Shown: positions 25,105 to 33,846, counted from the stretch's first letter. The stretch: 64,000 bases of DNA from Bradyrhizobium sp. CCGUVB4N (GCF_024199945.1 NZ_JANADP010000001.1:7440001-7504000), one strand, 5' to 3'. Numbers and translations are program-made. The notes: generated by a model from the letters alone, not told the origin.

Positions 25105-26517
25105 ATGGATCTTTCGCGGATGTCGGATGGAATCCGGCTGCATCACGCCTCTCATCACAACGATGGGTATGATGGCGAGGACGAACCGGGCCCTGCGCCG
25201 AGTGCCCCGTTCGTGGCTGACGCGCTGATCCGCGGTCCCGGCCCGTTTACAGATCCTGGAGCGCGCCCCGCGAGCGCGAATAGCCAGCATCATGACTCCG
25301 ACCCGGTTCAATCCGAACATCTCGCATCGGCGATCGGCACGATCGGCCACCCCGGCAACCACGCTGCGGCGGGCCCGGATGTTTCCTCCACGAAGCCTGC
25401 TGCCGGCGCATCCGATCCCGGGATGGCCATTGCTTCGGTCGAGAGTGGGGCAAACTTGGCCGGGAACGGCGGGGATGGCCACTTCTACGGAGGTATCATT
25501 CACGCGTCCCTGTTGATCTATGAACCGGTCAACATCTCGGTGAGCCTGGGATACGGCTCGGTCGCCCTGGCCAGCCAGTCCAACAATTTGAATGTCGATC
25601 AATCCGCTTTTCAGATGGCCGGCGTCGGCGGCCATGGCGGCAATGACAACATCGCTTCGGGAGCGAGCGTCAGCACGTCCTTGGACGCCGGCATGATCGC
25701 GAGTGGTGACAACAGCGCCGGAAACGGCGGCAGCGGCTATTTCTCGGGCGCGATCGTGGACGCTCCCGTGGTGATCTATCATCCGATCAATATTGCGGTG
25801 GCGGGCTCGGGCGGCACTGCGCAGGCAAGTCAATCGAACACGGTCGAGATCGATCAATCGGCCACCCAGATCGCGGGCGTCGGCGGAAACGGCGGAAATG
25901 ACAATGTCAGCGCCGGCGGCAGTGTCGTCACGCTCGACCCAAGTTGGGGATCAAGCAACGCAGGCGGCGTCTCGGACGTTCAAACGGGCGGGAGCCAGGT
26001 CGGCAATGGCGGCGACGGCGCCTTCTACGGCGGCCTCGTCCATACGTCCTTCGTACTGTACGACCCGATCAACATCGCAGTCGCGGGCTACGGCTCGAAC
26101 GCTCATTCGGTCCAGACAAATGACGCCTACGTGGATCAATCCACGGTTCAGATCGCCGGCATCGGCGGGTACGGCGGCAACGGCAATGCCGCCGCGGGCG
26201 GCCATGCAAGCCTTCTCTCCCACGGCCTGTGGGGCGGCTCCGACGCGATCGCGACCGGTTCGAATGGCGCAGGCAATGGCGGCAACGGCTATTTTGCCGG
26301 CAGCCTGATCGACGTCAGCGTCGCGATCTATGCACCCATCAATATCGCAATCGCGGGTTCGCATTCGACGGCCGTAGCCGATCAGGTCAACAACGTGCAC
26401 ATTGACCAGAGTGCGGTGCAGATCGCCGGACTTGGCGGGGACGGCGGCCACGGCAATCTCGCACTGGGTGGCGATCTTTCCGCCCATCTTCTGTCAGATC
26501 TTCACCTGCTGGGATAG
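25105..26517 (+). CDS. Large Gly/Asn-rich repeat protein, predicted type I secretion substrate
   Basis: 470 residues from the ATG at 25105 (GAGGGAGG upstream); an ATG at 25090 is the alternative. After a roughly 110-residue His/Pro-rich N-terminus without signal peptide come four modules of 86-94 residues. Each has a GNGGDG-like turn, a hydrophobic IYxPINIAVAG strand, an alternating SQSNxVxIDQS strand, and a QIAGVGGNGGNGN turn. The alternation suggests a beta-rich fold, perhaps a beta-solenoid or amyloid-like stack. There are no canonical RTX calcium nonapeptides. The type I secretion ATPase and adaptor downstream, plus the missing signal peptide, make it the likely cargo. Function unknown; an adhesin or matrix protein is my guess. 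Confidence 0.75.
   Translation: MDLSRMSDGIRLHHASHHNDGYDGEDEPGPAPSAPFVADALIRGPGPFTDPGARPASANSQHHDSDPVQSEHLASAIGTIGHPGNHAAAGPDVSSTKPAAGASDPGMAIASVESGANLAGNGGDGHFYGGIIHASLLIYEPVNISVSLGYGSVALASQSNNLNVDQSAFQMAGVGGHGGNDNIASGASVSTSLDAGMIASGDNSAGNGGSGYFSGAIVDAPVVIYHPINIAVAGSGGTAQASQSNTVEIDQSATQIAGVGGNGGNDNVSAGGSVVTLDPSWGSSNAGGVSDVQTGGSQVGNGGDGAFYGGLVHTSFVLYDPINIAVAGYGSNAHSVQTNDAYVDQSTVQIAGIGGYGGNGNAAAGGHASLLSHGLWGGSDAIATGSNGAGNGGNGYFAGSLIDVSVAIYAPINIAIAGSHSTAVADQVNNVHIDQSAVQIAGLGGDGGHGNLALGGDLSAHLLSDLHLLG
25462..26490 (+). repeat. Four in-frame protein repeats of 86-94 codons
   Basis: The GNGG turn starts at 25462, 25720, 26002 and 26272, giving spacings of 258, 282 and 270 bases. The units share the strand-turn order but differ in sequence, so they are old duplications kept by selection on protein shape rather than recent DNA repeats. 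Confidence 0.8.
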
Positions 26518-26781
26518 CGACACGTTGCGCCGCTCGCACAAGCTCGATCGCGGACCGCGTCGACGCTCCGCGCATGCAAGCTCGCCGTGCGGCCCCCTCG
26601 GACGTATCGAGCTCCGGTGTTGCGCGACGAATGTCATACTTTTGTACGTAGGTCGACCAAGCCGGATGGTGTCCGATTTGACATCTATCGCCGTCGCGCG
26701 TGGGCGGATCAGACTTGCCGCGCGCGTCCGCCTGATCGGGACGGATGATGCGCGAAAGCCAACAGAGCGAGGGAGGCACAC

Positions 26782-27240
26782 ATGATGCCCAAAGCGATCC
26801 ACATCTCGGACTCGATCGAATTCAAATCGATCAGCACCGGCGGTCAAAGTGTCGGAAATGGCGGCGACGGCACCTTCAAGGGAGCTATCATCAGCAAGCC
26901 GACCCTCAACTTTGATCCGACCAACAAGGCGGTCGGTGCCGACGTGCATGTGAACACCGGCGACAACGTCAAGCAGACGGCAGATTGGGATGCCGGCGGT
27001 GCCAACGCGAAGGCCTCGGTGTTTTCGAAGGCCCATGGCGGCGACGCCGAGTCGAACGGAAGCCAGAAATCCTACAGCGGTTACGACACCTCCAAGGTCT
27101 ACGCCAATACGGACGCGAGCCAGATCAACAAGGTCTCGGTGGACCAGCACCAGGACGTCGTGGCCGGCATCGGCGGCAATGGCGGGGACGGCAACGCCGC
27201 GTTGGGCGGAGAGGTGGACTTCCATCTCGATACGTTCTGA
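26782..27240 (+). CDS. Small Gly/Asn-rich repeat protein, paralogue of the larger one
   Basis: 152 residues with a clear ribosome site (GAGGGAGGCACAC). It is a one-module version of the larger neighbour: GGQSVGNGGDGTFKGAII, then a NFDPTNKAVGADV strand matching the IYxPINIAVAG position, then INKVSVDQHQDVVAGIGGN and GGDGNAALGGE. The middle carries a lysine/alanine-rich insertion. No signal peptide. It ends in HLDTF, and the larger protein ends in HLLG after a similar ALGGD stretch, so a shared C-terminal export signal is plausible. It lies 140 bases before the secretion ATPase. Confidence 0.75.
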   Translation: MMPKAIHISDSIEFKSISTGGQSVGNGGDGTFKGAIISKPTLNFDPTNKAVGADVHVNTGDNVKQTADWDAGGANAKASVFSKAHGGDAESNGSQKSYSGYDTSKVYANTDASQINKVSVDQHQDVVAGIGGNGGDGNAALGGEVDFHLDTF

Positions 27241-27381
27241 TCACCGGCTCGTCCGACTGGCAGGACCGGTGGCCGCCGTCACCGGTCCTGACGTTCAAGC
27301 CAATACCCTGCCGATATCGCCGGCAGATGACGTTAGCCATCGGTCAAGTGCGTCAGACCTCGATTTCAGGCGGTGACGATC

Positions 27382-29118
27382 ATGCTGATGCCGCCCATTC
27401 GGTTGCCTATCCTGCCGCAGATCCGGACGCCACTGCACGCAGCCCTCCGGTCCTGCGTGGGACCGCTCGGTCTCGTATTCGCGTATAGCTGCAGCTACAA
27501 CCTGCTTCTGTTCGCGCCCTCCATCTATCTTCTCCAGATCTATGACCGGGTGTTGTCGAGTCGCAGCGGCGACACGTTGCTCCTGCTCACGCTCATCGTC
27601 GCGACCACGGTGGTCGTCGGCGGCGTGTTCGATGCATTGCGGCGCGCCATGCTTGGACGCCTTGGCGCATGGCTCGACGATCGCCTCCGTCCTTGCGTGC
27701 TTTCGGCCGGCCTCGAATCGGCGTTTCGCAGCGATTGGACGCAAGCGTCCGGCGCATATCGTGATCTCACCGTGCTGCGCCAGTTCGTCGAGTCCGGCGC
27801 ATGTACGTTGCTGTTCGACGCGCTCTGGGCGCCCTTGTTCCTCCTCGTCCTCTTTCTGATCCATCCCCTGCTTGGCCTGGCGGGCGCCTGCTGCGTCGCC
27901 CTCCTGTTCGCGCTCACGATCACCGGAGAGCTGGTCACGGAAGATGTTCTGCTCAGATCCGGCGCCGCGCTGTCCCGAAGCTGCGGCCGCCTCCAGACTG
28001 CCGCGGGCAACATCCACATGATCCGCGCCATGGGAATGTTCGATAGCGCCGCACGCATGATCCACCGTGACGCGCAGCACGCGCGCAGAGAGCACGATGT
28101 GGCACTCCGGCTCGGCGAGATGGTCATGCTGGCCACCAAGCCGGTCCGCGCGCTGTCGCAGGTTTTGATCATGGGGGCTGCCGCGTGGCTCGTCCTCGAT
28201 CACGGAAAGAGTCCGGCAATCATCTTTGCTTCGACGCTGATGTTCAGCCGGGCGCTCGCCCCGGTCGAAAGTGCCGTCGCAGGCTGGAAATCACTCGTGG
28301 CGGCCATGAGCGCCTGTCAGCGACTCGGCGCACTTCTCGCCGCATTCCCCGCCGCCAGGCAGCAGAGCGCGGAGGTTTCTCCGCCGCAGGCGCAAAGCGG
28401 CCTCGTCGTCGACAATGTCAGCGTGAGGCTGGCGGGCACGGACCATCTTCTGCTGAACGGCGTCTCGTTCAGCCTCATGCCCGGAGAATGCCTCGGCATT
28501 ATCGGTCCGTCCGGGTCAGGCAAATCCTTGCTCGGCCAGGTGATCGCCGGGCTGTCGATGCCAACATATGGCCGTGTCCTCCTCGACGATACCGTCGTCT
28601 CGCTGCTTCGCGAGGGCCAAAGCGGCGACCGCCTCGGATATCTCCCTCAGGACATCAACCTGCTCGGCGACACCATCAACGACATCATCGCACGCCTTGA
28701 AGATGCCGACCGGCGGAAGGTCGTCGAAGCGGCCAAGCTCGTCGGAATCCATGGCGCAATCATGCGCCTGCCGCTGGGCTACGACACGGTGATTCACAGT
28801 GAAACAGCCTTCTCACGCGGGTATCGGCAGCGCCTTGGTCTTGCCCGCGCTTTCTTCGGCAGTCCACGCCTCGTCGTTCTCGACGAACCTAACGCCAGCC
28901 TCGACTACGGGGGCGAGCGAATGCTCCTGGATGCCATCGAGCGCATGAAGCTCGCAGGCGTCATCCTCGTCGTCGTCACGCACAGGATGGGTCTCCTCGC
29001 CGCCACGGACAAGATTGCCATCATGGAAGACGGGGCGGTCGCCGCGTTCGGCGACAGCGAGGAGATCTTTGAACGGCACCTGAGCCGCCCCCAGGTTACC
29101 TCGCAGATTGCGCCATGA
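27382..29118 (+). CDS. Type I secretion system permease/ATPase (PrtD-like)
   Basis: 578 residues. The N-terminal membrane domain has several helices, beginning LGLVFAYSCSYNLLLFAPSIYLLQIYDRVL, a hallmark of PrtD/HlyB-type exporters without the peptidase domain. The ATPase domain has Walker A GPSGSGKS at about residue 375, Q-loop YLPQD, Walker B LVVLDEP near 497-503 and H-loop VVTHR. The ABC signature, normally LSGGQ, reads FSRGY (about residues 477-481), a notable change. A GTG at 27373 is an alternative start. It overlaps the adaptor gene by four bases and would power export of the repeat proteins encoded upstream. Confidence 0.9.
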   Translation: MLMPPIRLPILPQIRTPLHAALRSCVGPLGLVFAYSCSYNLLLFAPSIYLLQIYDRVLSSRSGDTLLLLTLIVATTVVVGGVFDALRRAMLGRLGAWLDDRLRPCVLSAGLESAFRSDWTQASGAYRDLTVLRQFVESGACTLLFDALWAPLFLLVLFLIHPLLGLAGACCVALLFALTITGELVTEDVLLRSGAALSRSCGRLQTAAGNIHMIRAMGMFDSAARMIHRDAQHARREHDVALRLGEMVMLATKPVRALSQVLIMGAAAWLVLDHGKSPAIIFASTLMFSRALAPVESAVAGWKSLVAAMSACQRLGALLAAFPAARQQSAEVSPPQAQSGLVVDNVSVRLAGTDHLLLNGVSFSLMPGECLGIIGPSGSGKSLLGQVIAGLSMPTYGRVLLDDTVVSLLREGQSGDRLGYLPQDINLLGDTINDIIARLEDADRRKVVEAAKLVGIHGAIMRLPLGYDTVIHSETAFSRGYRQRLGLARAFFGSPRLVVLDEPNASLDYGGERMLLDAIERMKLAGVILVVVTHRMGLLAATDKIAIMEDGAVAAFGDSEEIFERHLSRPQVTSQIAP

Positions 29119-30587
29119 TCCGGAACGCTCTCACCATCCGGTTGCTTCCCGTCGTCTCGAGACTTCCCATGATTTGGGACCAGCTCGTGCGAGCGCCGGC
29201 GAGCCCCCCGCCCGCCCGACGATCTGGCGTCGTGGTGACCGCGATCGACGATTTCGAGCCTCTGGAGTTTCCATGGTGCTCGACGCCGACGCCGACCTCT
29301 CCACGTGGAAGGCTTCGCGGTATCACCCTCGCGGGCAATCTGCTGGTACTCTGCTTCATGCTGGGGCTCGGTACATGGGCGAGCCTCGCGCCCCTCGAGA
29401 GCGCCGCGATCGCGTCCGGCGTCGTGGAATCGGAATCGAGCCGCAAGACGATTCAGCATCTGGAGGGCGGTATCGTCAGGAAGATCCTGGTTTCGGATGG
29501 CGATATCGTGCGAAGCGGACAAACGCTGATCGCGCTGGACGACACCCGGGCCGCCTCGGAGGCGCAAAGCCTTCAAGGCCAGTTGTGGGATGCAGCTGCA
29601 CGTGCCGCACGGCTTCAGGCCGAGCAGCAGAGATTTGAGCGGATCGCAATTCCGGACGCGCTGGAACAGGACAGCAAGCAGAACGGAATGGCCGCCGCTG
29701 CGGTGTCGGCGCAGCAATTCATCTTTCAGACACGCCTGCAGGTTCACGAGTCGCAGCTTGCGGTCGTTCGCGAACGAAGGCGTCAGGTCGAGAAGGAGAT
29801 CGAAGGCCTCAAGGCTCAGGAGAGCGCCACCGGGCAGCGGGTCGACATCGTCCGGGAGGAACTGGATATGGTCGCGACCCTCGTCAACAAGGGGCTCGAA
29901 CGGCGGCCGCGGCTTCTGAACCTGCAGCGGGAGCTGGCCGACGTTGAGGGCCGCCGCGGCGAGATCGCCGCGCAGATTTCCCGCGCCGGCCAGGTCATCA
30001 GCGAACAGCAGGCCACATTGTTCAAGCTCGAGAGCGAGAGGCAAAACGAGATCGCACAGTCGCTTCGTGAAGCACAGAACCAGATATTCCAGCTCCGCGA
30101 GCGGTTGCTTGCGGCCAGGGATCAGCTATCGCGAACAGAGGTCAAGGCGCCCGAGGACGGCGTGATTACCGATCTGCGGATTCATACGGCCGGCGGCGTC
30201 ATCGGAGCGGGTGCTCCGCTCATGGACCTGGTGCCGCGGCAAGACCGCCTCATCGTAACTGCGCGCCTAAGGCCCGAGGACATCGATGTGGTCCATCCCG
30301 GCCTCAATGCCGAGGTTCACCTCGTCCCGTACAATCAGCGTCGCGTACCTCGCCTGAAGGGAAACGTCGTGCAGGTATCCGCAGATCGGCTCCTCGACAA
30401 GCGTACCGACCAGCCATACTACGCGACCAGGATCCGGATCGACGACGCGCAGATCGCCGCAAACGACATCCAGATCGTTCCCGGCATGCCGGTTCAAGTG
30501 TACATCACGACAGGGCGCGGTACCGTGGCCCTCTACGCGCTCAGGCCCCTGCTCGACAGCTTCCGTGGTGCATTCAGAGAGGACTAA
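29115..30587 (+). CDS. Type I secretion periplasmic adaptor, HlyD family
   Basis: 490 residues. The start ATG overlaps the stop of the ATPase gene (ATGA). A roughly 75-residue cytosolic N-terminus, longer than usual and rich in proline, precedes one membrane helix (GNLLVLCFMLGLGTWASLA). Then come the biotinyl-lipoyl half-motif (KTIQHLEGGIVRKILVSDGDIV), long coiled coils from about residue 150 to 340, the second half-motif (VKAPEDGVITDLRIHTAGGVI) and the C-terminal beta-barrel. It bridges the inner-membrane ATPase and an outer-membrane TolC-like channel. No channel gene is in the window. Confidence 0.92.
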   Translation: MIRNALTIRLLPVVSRLPMIWDQLVRAPASPPPARRSGVVVTAIDDFEPLEFPWCSTPTPTSPRGRLRGITLAGNLLVLCFMLGLGTWASLAPLESAAIASGVVESESSRKTIQHLEGGIVRKILVSDGDIVRSGQTLIALDDTRAASEAQSLQGQLWDAAARAARLQAEQQRFERIAIPDALEQDSKQNGMAAAAVSAQQFIFQTRLQVHESQLAVVRERRRQVEKEIEGLKAQESATGQRVDIVREELDMVATLVNKGLERRPRLLNLQRELADVEGRRGEIAAQISRAGQVISEQQATLFKLESERQNEIAQSLREAQNQIFQLRERLLAARDQLSRTEVKAPEDGVITDLRIHTAGGVIGAGAPLMDLVPRQDRLIVTARLRPEDIDVVHPGLNAEVHLVPYNQRRVPRLKGNVVQVSADRLLDKRTDQPYYATRIRIDDAQIAANDIQIVPGMPVQVYITTGRGTVALYALRPLLDSFRGAFRED

Positions 30588-30636
30588 AGCGCGATGCGCG
30601 TGGGATGAATCGTCATCGCGTTCCGGGGCAGGCCCC

Positions 30637-30675
30637 AGGTCTCCTCGCTAGGTCTCCTCTCTAGGTCTCCTGCAT
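30637..30675 (+). repeat. 13-base tandem repeat at the end of the LuxR gene
   Basis: The unit AGGTCTCCTCGCT occurs at 30637 and 30650 with one base changed, and a third, partial copy starts at 30663. It covers the stop codon of the LuxR gene and its immediate 3' side. It probably arose by replication slippage and may have shifted the original stop. Confidence 0.6.
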
Positions 30676-31443
30676 TGGAGCTGCGCCGGGGTCGTGATCG
30701 CGCCCCCGCGCGGGCAACCGGCCGCGCCAGCGGAGGACGGCTTCCGTGCGATTGTGCGCATCACATTTCCTCATGATATGCTGGATGTGCATTTTGACTG
30801 TGCTTTCCGAGAGGTTCAGTTTGGCGGCGATCAGCTTGTTGGGCAGGCCGAGCTCCATTTCCGCCAGAACCTGTTGCTCACGAGGCGTGAGACCGATCAG
30901 GCTTCTGTCAATGGCCACTCCGGTTCCCTCGTTCATCAGATATGCGGGCGCAAGCCCGCGCGCATCCGAGGTCTCGAAAGCCGATATCCTGTTCATCCCG
31001 GCCATGGGCAACGGCCTGTAGACGCCGCCGACGAGAACAAGGCGCAGTCCAGCTATGACGATCTCGATCGGCAGCGAGGTGGAAAGAAAGCCGCGCACGC
31101 CCCGCTGCATCGCAGCCTGCACTGTCGGCTCGTCATCATGGTTCGACAGGACTGCAATTGCTGCGCCGGGACACCACTCCACGACGACGGCGAGATCGTC
31201 CTCAACCGAGGGATCATCGATGGGCTTGTCCGCAATACTCAGCACCACCAGACGAACATCGCGGGCCGACGTGCAATCAAGGCCCTGGACCGAAGCCATG
31301 TCGAGGATATCGAGTTCGTCCAGTTCCCGCCTGAGGACGTTCAGAATGCATGTGCGAGGCAACAGGAGCGGCTCGATGATGACCAGAACAGGCAAGTGGA
31401 GCGAGTCATTCAGCCGCTTCGCGGTATTGGTTATGTCGTGCAT
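30661..31443 (-). CDS. LuxR-type response regulator with a degenerate receiver
   Basis: 260 residues. The C-terminal helix-turn-helix is strong: LTPREQQVLAEMELGLPNKLIA with NLSESTVKMHIQHIMRKC. The N-terminal part keeps the receiver layout but not its chemistry: the acidic pair is replaced by Glu-Pro (VIIEPLL), the phospho-acceptor position reads VVLSIAD with serine for aspartate, and the conserved lysine position reads FLSTS. It should thus act without phosphorylation, by ligand or protein contact. It converges on the secretion operon and is the only regulator nearby, so it is the natural candidate to control it. Confidence 0.87.
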   Translation of the reverse strand: MHDITNTAKRLNDSLHLPVLVIIEPLLLPRTCILNVLRRELDELDILDMASVQGLDCTSARDVRLVVLSIADKPIDDPSVEDDLAVVVEWCPGAAIAVLSNHDDEPTVQAAMQRGVRGFLSTSLPIEIVIAGLRLVLVGGVYRPLPMAGMNRISAFETSDARGLAPAYLMNEGTGVAIDRSLIGLTPREQQVLAEMELGLPNKLIAAKLNLSESTVKMHIQHIMRKCDAHNRTEAVLRWRGRLPARGRDHDPGAAPMQET

Positions 31444-31655
31444 GATTTCCTCGAGATGAAAAGAATTTCCGCGATATTCCCATTCCGTATTGCGTCCCTT
31501 GCCGCTGCATTCGTCCTGAATGCATCATCACGGGAGCGGCACAGTGCCGCCGTTGGTGCCGCATCCACTGTGGGATCACCTGGCGCCTGGGTGGAAATTC
31601 TTTCCGCTCAAATTACTTGGGTGCGTACTGCGCGATGACGCAGTCGACGCGTCCT

Positions 31656-32240
31656 CTAATTGCAGATATTTCGATACGCCGTTGACGCCGCCGACCCCGA
31701 CTTGCCGTCGACGACATATGCTTCGTCCTCCTTCACGAGATAAAGAAACGGTCTCTCTCCGGTCTCACCGCCTGACGCGGTTCTTCCTTTCACGCGCCCG
31801 CAAATCGTATCCACGGGGCGTCCAAGCGTGTTCTTTCGCATGGTGTGCTTCATATCGGTGAATTCGGCCGATCCTGGATCCTCCATCTTCGTCGCAATGG
31901 CGACCTTCGCCTTGTCCAGGACGGGATCTGATGCTTCCGCAGGCCGTTTGGATGCCGTGACGCTGATCCTCGTCCGCGGGGACGCCGCTTTGGCCAGATC
32001 GGCCGATCCGCGTTTCTTCAGAGATGATGTCTTGCCGGACCTTCCCGGAGCTTCGGGATTCGGTTTGACGATTGCAGGATTCGACACCAATGCCGGCGGC
32101 ATTGGCTGCGCAGGTTGGGCGACTGCAACCCTGTCGAAACAGGGGCGTGACGCGCAGCCGAGGAAATACCCTCGGGAGGGCGCAAACCAGCCAAAGCCGA
32201 TCAGGACTCCTGCCAGCACTCCGACAAAAAGCAGTCCCAT
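31656..32240 (-). CDS. Hypothetical membrane-anchored protein
   Basis: 194 residues with one N-terminal membrane helix (LLFVGVLAGVLIGFGWF), a Pro/Lys/Ser-rich linker of about 90 residues, and a C-terminal globular part from about residue 105 (DKAKVAIATKMEDPGSAEFTDM, then DTICGRVKGRT and FLYLVKEDEAYVVDG). The C-terminal domain, with a predicted Cys, resembles small periplasmic domains found in Bradyrhizobium hypothetical proteins. Function unknown. Confidence 0.65.
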   Translation of the reverse strand: MGLLFVGVLAGVLIGFGWFAPSRGYFLGCASRPCFDRVAVAQPAQPMPPALVSNPAIVKPNPEAPGRSGKTSSLKKRGSADLAKAASPRTRISVTASKRPAEASDPVLDKAKVAIATKMEDPGSAEFTDMKHTMRKNTLGRPVDTICGRVKGRTASGGETGERPFLYLVKEDEAYVVDGKSGSAASTAYRNICN

Positions 32241-32612
32241 CCGATTCCCCTCCTCGGGAGCTCGGCTCGCACTTGTAACTAGGACTAATTCCGCGCTGGT
32301 GATCTATCTGTTGCGCAAAAGCGTTAAACGCCCATTAAGCGCGCGCGGTCGGGATCGGCGGATTCGGGCTCCAGACCCATGGCGAGATGACGCAGAGGGC
32401 CAACCGTGAAAGCAATCACGGCCGATCGGCCAATTTGGGAGCGCCGCACCGGCTTCGCACCAGAAACGGCCTGCCGCAACGCGCTTACAGTCTCACCGGC
32501 CGCTCCGCTGAATCAGCGGCGCACGGTCGACGCCGGGCAATCAAGATCGCCGACTGAGCGGTGACAGCATCGGCGCCCTCTGGACGGGGTTCGCGCCGCT
32601 CGATACGCGACC
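32241..32612. other. Intergenic region
   Basis: About 370 bases between two minus-strand genes. Short open frames are present, but none has a ribosome site or family features. The promoter of the membrane-anchored protein is expected at its left end. I see nothing else. Confidence 0.45.
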
Positions 32613-32879
32613 CTAAGACACGAATGAGATGCCCGCGCGGTCGTCCTGTCGCCACACCAAGCGACAATCGAACGATGTTCGAAAGCCGTCAAATGACAAT
32701 CGGAAGTCGGTCGATAGGATCGGGGTATTTTTCGTCCTCACACAGGCGCCGAGGACGGAGAGGTTCAACATCTCGCAGGGCATGATCGTCACTTCGTCTG
32801 GAAAAGAAAGCATAACAATCTGTTCGAGACTCTTGCGTGCGACGCGTCGCCGTTCAATACCCGTCCATTCGAGAGACAC
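32613..32879 (-). CDS. PilZ domain protein
   Basis: 88 residues, starting at a GTG. It is almost only a PilZ domain: ERRRVARKSL supplies the RxxxR motif near residues 10-14, and NLSVLGACVRT supplies the N-x-S-x-x-G motif near residue 40, followed by beta strands ending WRQDDRAGISFV. PilZ domains bind cyclic di-GMP and control motility, polysaccharide or adhesion. With a nearby secretion system this suggests a link to surface attachment, which is inference. Confidence 0.8.
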   Translation of the reverse strand: MSLEWTGIERRRVARKSLEQIVMLSFPDEVTIMPCEMLNLSVLGACVRTKNTPILSTDFRLSFDGFRTSFDCRLVWRQDDRAGISFVS

Positions 32880-33038
32880 TTTCGGTCACCTCAAGGTTCG
32901 TAGCAAGGCGGGGTCGCCGCCCGAGAAAACGGCCGCCCCTCGCCGCGAAGCGTCGTTACGCGAAACAAAGACGACTTCGCGACTGCATCGAGCATCGGCT
33001 TCACGTTCAGGGAGCGCAATGAGATATGGTCGTTACGG

Positions 33039-33398
33039 TTACTTCACCGGCTTCGTGACCGCTGAACCCTGCGCCGTTGCCTTATGCGAGGTGATCGCCT
33101 GCACCTTCTCCAACGTTTCCAAAAATTCGGACCGGAGAAGCTGTTCATGCTTCGCGTCTGTCGGCTCCGAGAGGAATGCGACCTTCACGATGAAGCGGTT
33201 CAATATCGATGCGACGAGAAGATCGTCCGAGTGTTGCGAGCGTAGGGCCGTGAGCTGCCGACGCATCTCAATGAGATCGATGTTCTCGCGGTCTGACTGC
33301 TTGATCAAATAAAGCTCGCGCCACTGTTCTACAGCCAAACGAAGCCGACGCGCCGAGTATATTGGCGCGACGGCTTCGCCACTGGGGACCCGGACCAA
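33039..33398 (-). CDS. Hypothetical protein
   Basis: Up to 119 residues; the only full-length start is a TTG without a clear ribosome site, so the true start may be further in. The sequence is helical and charged (RLAVEQWRELYLIKQSDRENIDLIEMRRQLTALRS in its middle), without signal or membrane parts. No family recognised. Confidence 0.45.
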   Translation of the reverse strand: MVRVPSGEAVAPIYSARRLRLAVEQWRELYLIKQSDRENIDLIEMRRQLTALRSQHSDDLLVASILNRFIVKVAFLSEPTDAKHEQLLRSEFLETLEKVQAITSHKATAQGSAVTKPVK

Positions 33399-33539
33399 AG
33401 GGCAATGTCCGGTGCAGAGACGCTATCGCACTGTCGCCCCGGTGCAATCGAAGTCGCGGATTAAGCTTGATGTCCCCGCGGCGCGTTAATTCCGGAACTG
33501 CCTGCCACGCGTTAGCATCCCGCTTGCTGCGGGACGTCG

Positions 33540-33846
33540 CCGCATTTCCAACCGCAACGGAAGTCGCGCCGCATCCGGCCATCCTCAAGCGATATGAGGC
33601 ACAACTCGGCCGGCTTGAAGAGACCTCGCAAAGGGTGTCAGTGCCGCGACGGCGAAGCCGCCGAAGCCATGAGAGATCTGGTCGAGACGGTCACCGTCTT
33701 CCGGGCGCTTGGGTGGTGTGACCGTGGAGATAGCAGGCCGGTTAAACGCTCTGCTGGGGAAGAGCTTTTCCCAACCGCGTCAAAGGCGTGCGGGGAAGCG
33801 TTTGGTAGCGGGAGAGGGACTCGAACCCCCGACCCCAGGATTATGA
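33540..33846 (+). pseudogene. C-terminal remnant of a site-specific serine recombinase, ending in the tRNA-Met gene
   Basis: Three frames must be joined. The first gives PHPAILKRYEAQLGRLEE (to about 33630). A second gives DGEAAEAMRDLVETVTVFR (about 33650-33700). A third gives GGVTVEIAGRLNALLG and ends VAGEGLEPPTPGL followed by TGA at 33844. This order is the C-terminus of the large serine recombinases found beside tRNA genes in Bradyrhizobium genomic islands, where the final residues are read through the tRNA 3' end. The catalytic N-terminal domain is missing. I see it as a relic of an island integrase; the decisive test is a protein search with the joined frames. Confidence 0.65.

Noticed and set aside
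25462..26490. RTX toxin-like calcium repeats
   Set aside because: The turns read GNGGDG and GGNGGNGN without the GGxGxDxux nonapeptide spacing, so I do not call them RTX.
25462..26490. CRISPR array or DNA satellite
   Set aside because: The repeat spacing is 258-282 bases and in frame; similarity is at protein level, with no short identical direct repeats.
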